This document shows positions 1 to 7,216 of a stretch of DNA of 7,226 bases, piece by piece; the stretch's first letter is position 1; every line of letters begins with the position of its first letter. The translations under genes and the position numbers were made by a program. This DNA comes from Spirochaetaceae bacterium (lineage in GTDB: Bacteria; Spirochaetota; Spirochaetia; Treponematales; Treponemataceae): positions 1-7,226 of the forward strand of contig JAITMZ010000152.1 in the NCBI GenBank assembly GCA_031290725.1. The letters are read 5' to 3'. The notes under the pieces are model-generated. The model made no database searches. It was given only the letters and a program-made list of their open reading frames with translations, and was not told the origin of the DNA.

Positions 1-1
1 C

Positions 2-586
2 ATACAAAAATACGAAAAACGCGCCGAAGATGTGGTGACCGCCCAGGGACAAGCGGGGGTTTGGTACAAGTTGCTGGCATCGCGGTACCTGGATGATAAA
101 ATGTACGGCGAGGCCCTCAAGTCTTACCAGCGGGCGGTGGAGTATTATCCGTCCAATCAAAACCTGCACTACTGGATCGGCATTTGCTCCGGTTTTGTGG
201 CCCAAACTTTCCATACCTACACCACCGCAGCGAACATCAATTCCACGGAACGCTATGCCTATTTCAAACAGGCGGAATCGGCGTATCTGCGGGCCATCGA
301 ATTGGAACCCCGGTATGCCCGGGCACTCTACGCTCTGGGAATTCTCTACCTGTTTGAACTGGAGGAACCGGAACCGGCCATTCCCTATTTGGAACGCTTT
401 GTGTCTCTTGAAACCAGGGATACCTCGGGGATGTTCGCTCTGGCCCGGGCCTATTATCTGACTTACCGTTTTGACGACGCCCTGAAGCTGTACGACCTGA
501 TTTTGGCCACCCCCACTTCGCCGGAACGCAAGGCGGAGGCCGTGTTGAATAAGACCGTTGTTTTGGAAGCCGCCAATGCGCGATGA
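2..586 (+). CDS. TPR-repeat protein, 5' end outside the window
   Basis: This is the C-terminal part (194 residues visible) of a tetratricopeptide-repeat protein. The frame is open back to base 2 and reads as a charged helix (QKYEKRAED). The GTG codons at 32 and 35 have no well-placed ribosome binding site, so the real start is probably upstream. TPR-like helix pairs are visible: one with LASRYLDDKMYGEALKSYQ and AVEYYPSN, one around YLRAIELEPRYARALYALG, one with PAIPYLERFVSLE, and a last one with ALARAYYLTYRFDDALKLYD. TPR arrays are protein-protein interaction scaffolds. No enzymatic motif is visible, and nothing in the visible part shows its location in the cell. Its stop codon (584-586) lies inside the start of dprA, giving an 11-base overlap that suggests co-transcription and translational coupling. 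The TPR class is fairly sure; the biological role is unknown. Confidence 0.85.
   Translation: MQKYEKRAEDVVTAQGQAGVWYKLLASRYLDDKMYGEALKSYQRAVEYYPSNQNLHYWIGICSGFVAQTFHTYTTAANINSTERYAYFKQAESAYLRAIELEPRYARALYALGILYLFELEEPEPAIPYLERFVSLETRDTSGMFALARAYYLTYRFDDALKLYDLILATPTSPERKAEAVLNKTVVLEAANAR
565..569 (+). promoter_or_regulatory. Ribosome binding site that sets the dprA start
   Basis: GGAAG lies 6 bases before ATG 576, inside the last codons of the TPR gene. It supports ATG 576 over the in-frame TTG at 558, which has no comparable upstream site. Confidence 0.65.
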
Positions 587-1541
587 CCGGGAAATTATCG
601 GTCTTGGGTTAGCCGAAATGTCTTTTCTGACCTTTGCGGAAAAAAAGCGGGTCTTTGAAAGGGTGGATGATATTCACCATCTGGCTAAAATGTCGGTGAG
701 CGATATTTCAACCATGATAGAACGGGTCACCAGGGCGCGGACGTGGGACGGGGCCGGACTGGAACGGCGGGTGGAATTATCCCGGCGGATTATTGGGCGT
801 TACGGGATTCGCTTGGTGTTCCATTTTGATGCCGAGTATCCGGAAAAACTTGCGTCGCTCTATGACCCGCCCTTTCTGCTTTTCGTCCGGGGCGACGTGG
901 ATTGCCTCCACCGACGATGTGTGTCCGTGGTGGGCACCCGGAAGCCCAGTCGTGAAGGCGTGGATGGCGCCTTCCGTTTTGCCGAGGATGCCGCCGCCGA
1001 CGGTATGACCGTGGTGAGCGGCCTGGCCTTTGGTATAGACGCCTGTGCGCACCAGGGGGCGCTCCGGGGTATGGCGCGGGACGAAAAGGTCGGCAAAACT
1101 GCGGCGGTCGTTGCCGGCGGGGTGGACGAAATCTACCCTGTGGCCAACCGGCGGATCGCTGCGGCGATTATGGAAAAGGGCGGTGCGGTGTTGAGTGAAT
1201 ACTTACCGGGCACCACGCCGGAAAAATGGCGTTTTGTCCAGCGAAATCGCTTGATTGCGGGTTTGTCGGAAGCCACCGTGGTGGTGGATGCACCGGAACA
1301 TTCCGGGGCGCTGATCACCGCACAATATGCCTTGGACATGGGGCGGGACGTGTATATCCACCGGGTGTCACAGGAGCGGGCGGAGCTGGGTCAGGCGGAA
1401 CGATTCGCGCCGGTGCTCAAGTTTGTAGCCGACGGTGCGCCGGTGGTGGCTGACTACGAAGAATACGTTGCGCTTCGGGACTACCCCCCGGAGGAGTGGT
1501 ACGGAATTGAACAGGCTTCATTGTCTGGAATGGAGGGATAA
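576..1541 (+). CDS. dprA: DNA-processing protein DprA (Smf family)
   Basis: DprA/Smf proteins bind incoming single-stranded DNA in the cytoplasm and load RecA during natural transformation; in non-competent bacteria their role is unclear. The 321-residue product has an N-terminal helical region (about 1-80) and a Rossmann-like DprA core (about 85-262). Family motifs are VVGTRKPS (118-125), SGLAFGIDACAHQGAL (148-163), GGVDEIYP (181-188), RNRLIAGLSEA (223-233) and SGALITAQYAL (243-253). I chose ATG 576 because GGAAG at 565-569 sits 6 bases before it; an in-frame TTG at 558 would add 6 residues without a good site. The C-terminal part is odd. The usual PG-containing segment after the core reads VYIHRVSQERAE here, and I see no winged-helix domain after it. 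The gene overlaps the TPR gene by 11 bases and ends 6 bases before topA. Family assignment is secure; a transformation function is inference. Confidence 0.95.
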   Translation: MRDDREIIGLGLAEMSFLTFAEKKRVFERVDDIHHLAKMSVSDISTMIERVTRARTWDGAGLERRVELSRRIIGRYGIRLVFHFDAEYPEKLASLYDPPFLLFVRGDVDCLHRRCVSVVGTRKPSREGVDGAFRFAEDAAADGMTVVSGLAFGIDACAHQGALRGMARDEKVGKTAAVVAGGVDEIYPVANRRIAAAIMEKGGAVLSEYLPGTTPEKWRFVQRNRLIAGLSEATVVVDAPEHSGALITAQYALDMGRDVYIHRVSQERAELGQAERFAPVLKFVADGAPVVADYEEYVALRDYPPEEWYGIEQASLSGMEG

Positions 1542-1547
1542 GAATCA

Positions 1548-3662
1548 ATGGCTGCAGGAAAAAGAAAAGCAAAGCCGGAAAAGGAGACTCTGGTGATTGT
1601 GGAGTCCCCTGCCAAGGCAAAGACAATTGAAAAATATCTCGGTAAGGGCTATACGGTGAAGGCGTCCATGGGTCATTTGATCGATTTACCTAAATCCCGT
1701 CTGGCCATTGATGTGGACCATGATTTTACCCCCGAGTATATCACTGTCCGGGGCCGGGCAAAAATACTGAAGGAACTGCAGCGGAACGCGAAAAAATCTG
1801 GTCTGATACTTCTGGCAAGTGATAATGACCGGGAGGGGGAGGCCATCGCCTGGCATCTCTTCAATGCCTTTAACGAAAAGATGCGGGTGCCTATCAAGCG
1901 GATCGTCTTCAACGAAATTACCCCCCAAGCGATCATCGGGGCGGTAAAAAATCCCTCGGAGATAGATGAGGCAAAGGTGAACGCCCAAAAAGCCCGGCGG
2001 GTACTGGACCGGCTGGTGGGATATAACTTGTCGCCCCTACTGTGGAAAAAGGTAAAAAACGGCCTTTCCGCCGGGCGGGTCCAATCGGTGGCTCTCCGCC
2101 TGGTCTGCGAGCGGGAAGCGGAGGTGGAGCGGTTTATCCCCGAAGAATATTGGACCCTGGAAGCGGGTTTTGTGAAGACTGCAAAAATCGCCGACAAGCC
2201 TTTCATAGCGCAGCTGGTTCAATACCAGGGCAAAAAACCAGAACTTCCCACTGAAAAGGCGGTTCGGTCCGTCATCGAACAGATTCAGGGGAACCAGTAT
2301 GTGGTGAGCGACATCAAAACTATGGAGAAGAGCATCCGGCCCAAACCGCCCTTCACCACCTCCACCTTGCAGCAAGCCGCAGCAAACCGGTTGGGATTTA
2401 CTTCCCGCAAAACCATGCAGTTAGCCCAGCAGCTCTACGAAGGCGTAGACATCGGGCATGGTCGGGTGGGTCTCATCACGTATATGCGGACCGACTCGGT
2501 GCGGATTGCGGCTGTGGCTTTAGAAGAAGTGCGCCAGTGGATAGGCGAAAATCATGCCGCTGAATTGCCGGAAAAGGCCGCTGAATACACCGTGTCCGGA
2601 AAAGCCCAGGACGCACATGAAGGTATCCGTCCCACCTATGTGGCCAATACCCCCGATTCCCTGAAGGAGTACCTGGACAGGGACATGCTTCGACTGTATA
2701 CCCTTATCTGGGAGCGCTTTGTGTCCAGCCAGATGACAAATGCCAAAACCCTCACGGTGAGCGCCGAGATTATTTCCGGAGAGGCGCTTTTCCGGGTGGC
2801 CTCTACAAAAATTCTGGAGAAGGGCTTTTATCGGGTGACAAAGCTGCTTTCCACCAAGGAAGAGACGGTCGGTAGCGAGCTCAACCTCGCGGTGGGCGAC
2901 AGTCTCACTGCCCAGGAATTCCGGCCGGAACAGCATTTCACCCAAGGGCCCGCCCGCTACACCGATGCGTCCATCGTGCGGATGCTGGAGGAAAAAGGCA
3001 TCGGCCGGCCCTCCACTTATGCGCCCATCATTTCCACCCTGCTGGCCCGCTACTATGTGACCAGGGCGAACAAGCAACTGGTACCCACCACCCTGGGCCG
3101 CAAAATCAACGATATTCTGGTGGAGTCCTTCTCAGAAGTGGTGAACGAAAATTTCACTGCGGAAATGGAAAAGCGGCTCGATCTGGTGGAGGAAGAGGGT
3201 GCCGATTGGGTGTCTTTCATCGGTTCGTTTTTTTTCCCCTTCCAGCACAAGATGGAGGAAGTGATGGAAAGGCTTGAAAGCTACAAGGGAACCCTGGATG
3301 AACCAACCGGGGAAATCTGCGAAAAATGCGGCAGGCCCATGGTAAAAAAGCTTGGCAGGTTCGGTCAGTTTTTGGCCTGCACCGGTTTCCCCGAATGCCG
3401 CAACGCCATGTCCATTCCCCTGGCCAAGTGCCCCAAGTGCGGCGGTGACATTGTGGCCCGCAAAGCAAAGAAGCGGGGCAAGGAGTTTTACGGCTGTACC
3501 AATTATCCGGAGTGCGATTTTTTGTCCCACTTTAAACCCATCGCCTCGAACTGCCCCAAGTGTGGATGGTTTTTGGTGGAAAAATACGACAAAAAGCACG
3601 GTTCCCACAAGGCGTGCATCAATACCAACTGTGATTATTTGCACAGTGAAGACTTGGAGTGA
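1548..3662 (+). CDS. topA: DNA topoisomerase I (type IA), three zinc fingers
   Basis: Type IA topoisomerase relaxes negatively supercoiled DNA by cutting one strand through a 5'-phosphotyrosine link. The 704-residue protein is complete. The Toprim domain (about 13-125) holds Glu19 in VESPAKAK and the metal-binding acidic set Asp92, Asp94 and Glu96 in SDNDREGEAIAWHL. The core has LSAGRVQSVALRL (173-185), PPFTTSTLQQAA (267-278), the active-site segment GLITYMRTDS with nucleophile Tyr312 and Arg314, AHEGIRPT (356-363), and EEKGIGRPSTYA (481-492). Three four-cysteine zinc ribbons follow: Cys591/594/611/617, Cys628/631/650/656 and Cys669/672/690/695. The length fits Firmicute and spirochete enzymes, which are shorter than the 865-residue E. 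coli protein. ATG 1548 is preceded by GGAGGG (1532-1537, 10-base spacer) inside the dprA end. The stop codon overlaps the next gene's GTG. Nothing essential is missing. Confidence 0.98.
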   Translation: MAAGKRKAKPEKETLVIVESPAKAKTIEKYLGKGYTVKASMGHLIDLPKSRLAIDVDHDFTPEYITVRGRAKILKELQRNAKKSGLILLASDNDREGEAIAWHLFNAFNEKMRVPIKRIVFNEITPQAIIGAVKNPSEIDEAKVNAQKARRVLDRLVGYNLSPLLWKKVKNGLSAGRVQSVALRLVCEREAEVERFIPEEYWTLEAGFVKTAKIADKPFIAQLVQYQGKKPELPTEKAVRSVIEQIQGNQYVVSDIKTMEKSIRPKPPFTTSTLQQAAANRLGFTSRKTMQLAQQLYEGVDIGHGRVGLITYMRTDSVRIAAVALEEVRQWIGENHAAELPEKAAEYTVSGKAQDAHEGIRPTYVANTPDSLKEYLDRDMLRLYTLIWERFVSSQMTNAKTLTVSAEIISGEALFRVASTKILEKGFYRVTKLLSTKEETVGSELNLAVGDSLTAQEFRPEQHFTQGPARYTDASIVRMLEEKGIGRPSTYAPIISTLLARYYVTRANKQLVPTTLGRKINDILVESFSEVVNENFTAEMEKRLDLVEEEGADWVSFIGSFFFPFQHKMEEVMERLESYKGTLDEPTGEICEKCGRPMVKKLGRFGQFLACTGFPECRNAMSIPLAKCPKCGGDIVARKAKKRGKEFYGCTNYPECDFLSHFKPIASNCPKCGWFLVEKYDKKHGSHKACINTNCDYLHSEDLE
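3656..3659 (+). promoter_or_regulatory. Ribosome binding site bearing on the xerC start
   Basis: GGAG at the end of topA ends on the first base of GTG 3659, so it cannot serve that codon. It lies 5 bases before the in-frame GTG 3665. Initiation at 3659 would need the weaker GAAG at 3648-3651 or coupled re-initiation through the GTGA overlap. The two starts differ by two residues. Confidence 0.45.
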
Positions 3663-4582
3663 TTGTGAAGTTGTATACAAAAGTAGACAAATTGGATGAT
3701 TATGTTGCAGAATTCTTGACATATTCAGAATCGGTGCGGGGCTTTTCATCCAATTCTGTTGCGGGATACAAAAATGACTTGGCCTATCTGATGGATGTCC
3801 TTGGCGCAGGCATCGCGCCTTCGGAGATTACCGCCGATGATATTCGCGCCTGTGTGGGCCGCCTGTCCTTGCAAAACAGCGCCGCCTCCAGTGTGAATCG
3901 CTTTATCGCCGCGGTGCGTGCTTTTTTTGCTTACCTGCGGCGTTTCGGGTATATCCCTACTAATCCCGCCCGGGAGATAAAAACGGTGAAGCAGCCCCAA
4001 AAGCTACCCCGATTTATGACCGAAGGGGAGGCCGAGGCGCTCTGTACCCTGCCCCGGAAAAAGGACATCCTGTGGCCCGCACGGGACGCGGCGCTCTTTG
4101 AGATGTTCTATTCCTCAGGCTGCCGGGTGGGCGAATTGGCGGGAATCAAGATGACGGATTTTACCGGTGGGAGTTATGAGACGGCGATTATTCTGGGCAA
4201 AGGCAGCAAAGAGCGGCAGGTATTTTTTTCAGCCGATGCCCTTCGCGCCATCAGGGAATACTTGCCGGAACGGGAGGCGTGGCTTCGGGAATGTAGAAAA
4301 AAGACCGCTGCGGTGTTCGTCAACCGGCGTGGGACGGCGCTGACCGGCCGGGGGATGCAGTATATTCTGGAGCGCTACAGCGGCGTCGAGGGTACCAACA
4401 AGCACGTTTCGCCCCACGCCTTTCGTCACAGCTTCGCCACTGCGCTGCTCAACAACGGCGCGGACGTGCGTATCGTACAGGAAATGCTGGGTCACGCCAA
4501 CATTTCCACCACCCAGCGCTACACCCACATCAGCGGTGATCGCCTGATCGACGTGTACCGGCGTTCCCATCCGCATGGATGA
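3659..4582 (+). CDS. xerC: Site-specific tyrosine recombinase, XerC/XerD (CodV) type
   Basis: Xer recombinases resolve chromosome dimers at dif sites during division, usually as a XerC-XerD pair. The 307-residue product has an N-terminal SAM-like DNA-binding domain (about 12-97) and a C-terminal catalytic domain (about 118-300). The full catalytic set is visible: Arg156 in GCRVGELAG, Lys181 in GKGSKER, His253 and Arg256 in HAFRHSFATALL, His279 in MLGHANISTTQ, and nucleophile Tyr288 in RYTHIS. GTG 3659 overlaps the topA stop as GTGA; GTG 3665, two codons later, is also plausible because GGAG (3656-3659) lies 5 bases before it. Position after topA and before hslV matches codV of Bacillus subtilis, so XerC is preferred, but XerC and XerD cannot be told apart firmly from sequence alone. 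The first ~100 bases are noticeably richer in A and T than the rest. A housekeeping role is more likely than a phage or integron integrase. Confidence 0.92.
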   Translation: MIVKLYTKVDKLDDYVAEFLTYSESVRGFSSNSVAGYKNDLAYLMDVLGAGIAPSEITADDIRACVGRLSLQNSAASSVNRFIAAVRAFFAYLRRFGYIPTNPAREIKTVKQPQKLPRFMTEGEAEALCTLPRKKDILWPARDAALFEMFYSSGCRVGELAGIKMTDFTGGSYETAIILGKGSKERQVFFSADALRAIREYLPEREAWLRECRKKTAAVFVNRRGTALTGRGMQYILERYSGVEGTNKHVSPHAFRHSFATALLNNGADVRIVQEMLGHANISTTQRYTHISGDRLIDVYRRSHPHG

Positions 4583-4591
4583 CCATCGGTT

Positions 4592-4615
4592 TCGAAAACC
4601 TAACTGGGTTTTCGA
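4592..4615 (+). repeat. Perfect 9-bp inverted repeat (hairpin) between xerC and hslV
   Basis: TCGAAAACC (4592-4600) and GGTTTTCGA (4607-4615) are exact reverse complements around the 6-base loop TAACTG. The left arm can instead pair with the GGTTT just before it (4588-4592), so two exclusive folds are possible. No T-run follows, so this is not a standard intrinsic terminator. It begins 9 bases after the xerC stop and ends 21 bases before the hslV ribosome binding site, so it does not cover that site. It could be a weak terminator, an RNA stability or processing element, or an operator. Confidence 0.6.
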
Positions 4616-4636
4616 TATGCTTTGATAGAATAATTT

Positions 4637-4641
4637 GGAGG
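4637..4641 (+). promoter_or_regulatory. Ribosome binding site that sets the hslV start
   Basis: GGAGG lies 5 bases before ATG 4647. An in-frame TTG at 4635 runs into this site and cannot use it, so ATG 4647 is the start. Confidence 0.85.
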
Positions 4642-4646
4642 TTAGT

Positions 4647-5189
4647 ATGAAAAATGAAAAAATACGCAGTACCACGGTGATCGCGGTAAAAAAAGACGGA
4701 ACAGTGGCTATGGCCGGCGACGGTCAGGTGACCATGGGCGAGACGGTGATGAAGGGAAACGCCCGGAAGGTGCGCCGGCTTTACGACGGCAAAGTACTCA
4801 CGGGGTTTGCCGGCTCCACTGCGGACGCCTTCAGCCTGTTCGATAAATTCGAGGGCAAGATAAAGGAATACAATGGCGACATCACCCGGGCTGCGGTGGA
4901 GCTAGCCAAACAGTGGCGCACCGACAAGACCCTCCGGCATCTGGACGCCCTGCTTCTGGTGGCGGATAAAGAAAAAATTCTGCTCATCTCCGGAAACGGC
5001 GATGTGGTGGAGCCGGAGCGGGACGTGCTGGCTATCGGTTCAGGGGGCAATTATGCCTATGCGGCGGCTCTGGCATATCTGGAGTCTTCGAACTTTAGTG
5101 CCAGTGAAATCGCCCGAAAAAGTCTGGAGATAGCCGGTTCAATCTGTATTTATACCAATAATAACATCACGGTGGAGGAATTAAAATGA
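4647..5189 (+). CDS. hslV: ATP-dependent protease HslUV, peptidase subunit HslV
   Basis: HslV (ClpQ/CodW) is the proteasome-beta-like peptidase that forms a double hexamer and degrades proteins unfolded by HslU in the cytoplasm. The 180-residue product starts with an 8-residue leader, MKNEKIRS, followed by [10 protein letters not shown]. Taking Thr9 as the mature N-terminal nucleophile, the other conserved residues fall at their expected mature positions: Asp25 (mature 17, in AGDGQ), Lys41 (mature 33, in GNARKVRRL) and Ser132 (mature 124, in GSGGNYA). The leader must therefore be removed to free the Thr. FAGSTADAF (54-62) is also typical of the family. The start at ATG 4647 follows from GGAGG at 4637-4641. 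The stop overlaps the hslU start as ATGA, which favours balanced synthesis of the two subunits. The 64-base gap upstream leaves room for a separate promoter, but I see no convincing -35/-10 pair. Confidence 0.97.
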   Translation: MKNEKIRSTTVIAVKKDGTVAMAGDGQVTMGETVMKGNARKVRRLYDGKVLTGFAGSTADAFSLFDKFEGKIKEYNGDITRAAVELAKQWRTDKTLRHLDALLLVADKEKILLISGNGDVVEPERDVLAIGSGGNYAYAAALAYLESSNFSASEIARKSLEIAGSICIYTNNNITVEELK

Positions 5190-6718
5190 TGGAAGGTATG
5201 ACAAAGAAAATGAGAAGTCTGGATTTAACCCCCAGGGAAATTGTGGAAAAGCTGGACGCATACATCATCGGACAGCACAAGGCAAAAAAAGCGGTGGCCA
5301 TCGCCCTGCGGAACCGTGCCCGCCGGCTCAAACTGGATGAGGACATTCGGGACGAGATCGTGCCCAAAAACATCCTCATGATCGGTCCCACCGGTGTAGG
5401 CAAAACCGAGATCGCCCGGCGCCTGGCAAAACTCTGCGACGCCCCCTTCCTGAAGGTGGAAGCTACCAAGTACACCGAGGTGGGCTACGTGGGGCGGGAC
5501 GTGGAGTCCATGGTTCGGGATCTGGCGGCGGTGGCTGCCAACATGGTTCGGAGTGAAATGCAGGATAAGTTCAAAAATACCGCGGAAGCCAGGGTGGAAA
5601 ACGAACTTTTAGATTTGTTGCTTCCGGGAGGGCGTAAGAAAAAAGAAACCCGTCAGCGCGGGGAAAAGGTAATCGCCCTGCCCATGGAGCTTTCCGGCAG
5701 AGAAATCAAGCCGCAGGACATGGAAAAGGCCCTGGAAATGGTTTTTTCTGGAGAATTTGTCGGGAAAAAGCACAATATAATCGAGGAAAAGAGTGAAATC
5801 GTCGTGGAAAAACCGGAGGCCGAGGCGGGGAAACTTTCCACCAGGGAAAAACTGCGGGAAAAGCTTAAAAACGGCGAACTTGAAGATCGCATCGTGGAAG
5901 TGAATGTTCAACGAGCGCGGACCAATTTCCCGGTGGAGATTTTGGCCGGAGGCAGCTTTGAAGACCTAGAAGCGGGGATGCAGAATCTCACCTCCTTGTT
6001 CACCGGCGGGGGCAGGCAGCGCAAAAAAAGTGTCACCCTGGGGGAGGCACGGCGTATCCTGATGGAAGACCAGCTTGACCGCCTGATTGACACGGACAAG
6101 GTGGCTGAAGAAGCCCGGCTGCGGGTTCAGCAGATGGGTATCATCTTTATCGACGAGATCGATAAAATTGCGGTGCGGGGCGAAGCTTCCGGCCAGGACG
6201 TGTCCCGGGAAGGGGTTCAGAGGGACATCCTTCCCATCGTAGAGGGCTCCAACGTGAACAGCAAATACGGCGTCATCGACACGACTCATATTTTGTTCAT
6301 CGCCGCCGGTGCCTTCAATCTGTCCAAACCTTCGGACTTGATCCCGGAGTTGCAGGGACGCTTCCCGTTGCGGGTGGAGCTGGATTCCCTCAATACCGAA
6401 GATTTCAAGCGCATCCTGCGGGAACCGAAAAACGCCATCACCAAGCAGTACACGGAGCTTCTGGCCACGGAGAAGGTGACCCTCAAGTTTTCTGATGCGG
6501 CGATTGACCGGATGAGCTTTTTGGCGGCGGACGTGAATGCCAGGGCTGAAAACATCGGCGCTCGGCGGCTGCACACGATCATTGAAACGGTGCTGGAAGA
6601 GATTTCGTTTGAGGCGGATGCCCACGGCGGGGAAACCCTGGAAATCACCGCCGAATACGTGGACGAGCGGCTTAAATCAATCGTGGAAGATCAGGATTTA
6701 TCGAGATATATACTATAA
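5186..6718 (+). CDS. hslU: HslUV protease ATPase/unfoldase subunit HslU
   Basis: HslU (ClpY) is the AAA+ hexamer that recognises and unfolds substrates and threads them into HslV. The 510-residue protein has Walker A GPTGVGKT (67-74), the pore loop GYVG (100-103), an I-domain (about 115-312), Walker B IIFIDEID (319-326), [13 protein letters not shown] (335-347), the arginine-finger segment [12 protein letters not shown] (388-399) and the sensor-2 segment NIGARRLHT (456-464). The tail ends DLSRYIL, very like the DLSRFIL end of E. coli HslU that docks into HslV. The protein is longer than E. coli HslU (443 residues). Most of the excess is a charged segment at about 149-218 in the I-domain, which forms the substrate-entry region. 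ATG 5186 overlaps the hslV stop and has GGAGGA (5174-5179) 6 bases upstream; ATG 5189 and 5198 are worse placed. A 71-base gap separates it from flgB. Confidence 0.98.
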   Translation: MMEGMTKKMRSLDLTPREIVEKLDAYIIGQHKAKKAVAIALRNRARRLKLDEDIRDEIVPKNILMIGPTGVGKTEIARRLAKLCDAPFLKVEATKYTEVGYVGRDVESMVRDLAAVAANMVRSEMQDKFKNTAEARVENELLDLLLPGGRKKKETRQRGEKVIALPMELSGREIKPQDMEKALEMVFSGEFVGKKHNIIEEKSEIVVEKPEAEAGKLSTREKLREKLKNGELEDRIVEVNVQRARTNFPVEILAGGSFEDLEAGMQNLTSLFTGGGRQRKKSVTLGEARRILMEDQLDRLIDTDKVAEEARLRVQQMGIIFIDEIDKIAVRGEASGQDVSREGVQRDILPIVEGSNVNSKYGVIDTTHILFIAAGAFNLSKPSDLIPELQGRFPLRVELDSLNTEDFKRILREPKNAITKQYTELLATEKVTLKFSDAAIDRMSFLAADVNARAENIGARRLHTIIETVLEEISFEADAHGGETLEITAEYVDERLKSIVEDQDLSRYIL

Positions 6719-6740
6719 ATAGGGCACCAGAGGGTTTTGC

Positions 6741-6767
6741 TAAACTCAGACCCGATTTTGCCGAAAG
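6741..6767 (+). promoter_or_regulatory. Predicted sigma-28 (FliA/SigD) type promoter for flgB
   Basis: TAAA (6741-6744), exactly 15 bases, then GCCGAAAG (6760-6767). The sigma-28 consensus is TAAA-N15-GCCGATAA, so the -35 core matches 4 of 4 and the -10 element 6 of 8, with perfect spacing. It lies in the 71-base non-coding gap just upstream of a flagellar gene, where such a promoter is expected. Transcription would begin near 6774, leaving a leader of about 16 bases that contains the flgB ribosome binding site GGAGGG (6777-6782). Readthrough from hslU is also possible. Confidence 0.7.
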
Positions 6768-6789
6768 AATAACTATGGAGGGATATTAA

Positions 6790-7206
6790 ATGAATAGTTT
6801 TACACAAACCGTAGACCTGCTGCACCGCGCCATGGATGTGAGTACCCTGCGCTATCAGGTAACGGCGGACAACCTGAGCAAGGCCGGGGTGCCTAACTAC
6901 AAGCGCAAAACCGTGTCCTTTGAAAGCTCCCTGAAGCATGCCTTTGAGCAGGAAGCTAAGGCCAAAGAAGAAGAGCAGGCCTATCGCGAGGGAAAGACTA
7001 GGTTTACGCCATCGGAAGCGGTAGATTATCGCACCGTTCAGCCCCGGCTGGGTACAGACTATCTGACCACCGTCAAGGCAAACGGGAACAACGTAGACGC
7101 CGAGCAGGAAGCCATGGAACTCTTAAAGATTCAGATGAACTATCAGCTTTTGGCTCAGATGCAATCCCACGAGTTTTCGCAGATTCGCACGGCCATGAGA
7201 AAGTAG
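6790..7206 (+). CDS. flgB: Flagellar basal-body rod protein FlgB
   Basis: FlgB is a proximal rod protein of the flagellar basal body, exported by the flagellar type III apparatus and placed between the MS ring and the distal rod; in spirochetes the flagella are periplasmic. The 138-residue length is usual for the family. The N-terminal rod motif reads TADNLSKAGVPNYKRK (25-40), matching the family pattern ANNLAN...TPGYK. The C-terminal signature is NGNNVDAEQEAMELLKIQM (98-116) followed by a long helix to the end, as expected for rod proteins whose two terminal helices pair. A charged helical stretch (about 50-68, many Glu and Lys) lies between. ATG 6790 has GGAGGG (6777-6782) 7 bases upstream. 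It is preceded by a sigma-28-type promoter and followed by flgC after 10 bases, so it probably heads a flagellar operon. Confidence 0.96.
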   Translation: MNSFTQTVDLLHRAMDVSTLRYQVTADNLSKAGVPNYKRKTVSFESSLKHAFEQEAKAKEEEQAYREGKTRFTPSEAVDYRTVQPRLGTDYLTTVKANGNNVDAEQEAMELLKIQMNYQLLAQMQSHEFSQIRTAMRK

Positions 7207-7216
7207 GAGGTAAACC

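Noticed and set aside
93..461. 122-codon plus-strand frame inside the TPR gene
   Set aside because: Out-of-frame shadow rich in Pro, Arg and Trp, while the overlapping frame shows clear TPR repeats.
612..619. GCCGAAAT, a sigma-28 -10-like box in dprA
   Set aside because: The base positions 15 upstream do not read TAAA, and the site is inside a coding region with no flagellar gene following.
3716..3721. TTGACA, a perfect -35 box, inside the recombinase gene
   Set aside because: No -10 element occurs 16-18 bases downstream, and the site is within coding sequence after the start codon.
3132..3749. Long open frame on the minus strand (205 codons) opposite the end of topA
   Set aside because: It lies opposite the strongly conserved topA zinc-finger region, resembles no family I recognise, and is explained by codon bias of the real gene. 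The same applies to the other long minus-strand frames (for example 2520-3077, 5966-6625 and 1673-2206).
3659..4582. Tyrosine recombinase as a sign of an integrated mobile element
   Set aside because: It sits in a conserved housekeeping order between topA and hslV, overlaps topA, and has no attachment repeats, excisionase or cargo genes nearby. This fits a chromosomal Xer protein.
4626..4631. TAGAAT as a -10 box for hslV
   Set aside because: No -35-like hexamer lies 16-18 bases upstream (the bases there read ACTGGG or close to it), so a housekeeping promoter cannot be supported.
6732..6753. Possible terminator after hslU: GGGTTT pairing with AGACCC
   Set aside because: The stem is only 6 bp with a G-U pair and a 10-base loop, and no T-run follows immediately. 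It also overlaps the better-supported sigma-28-type promoter.
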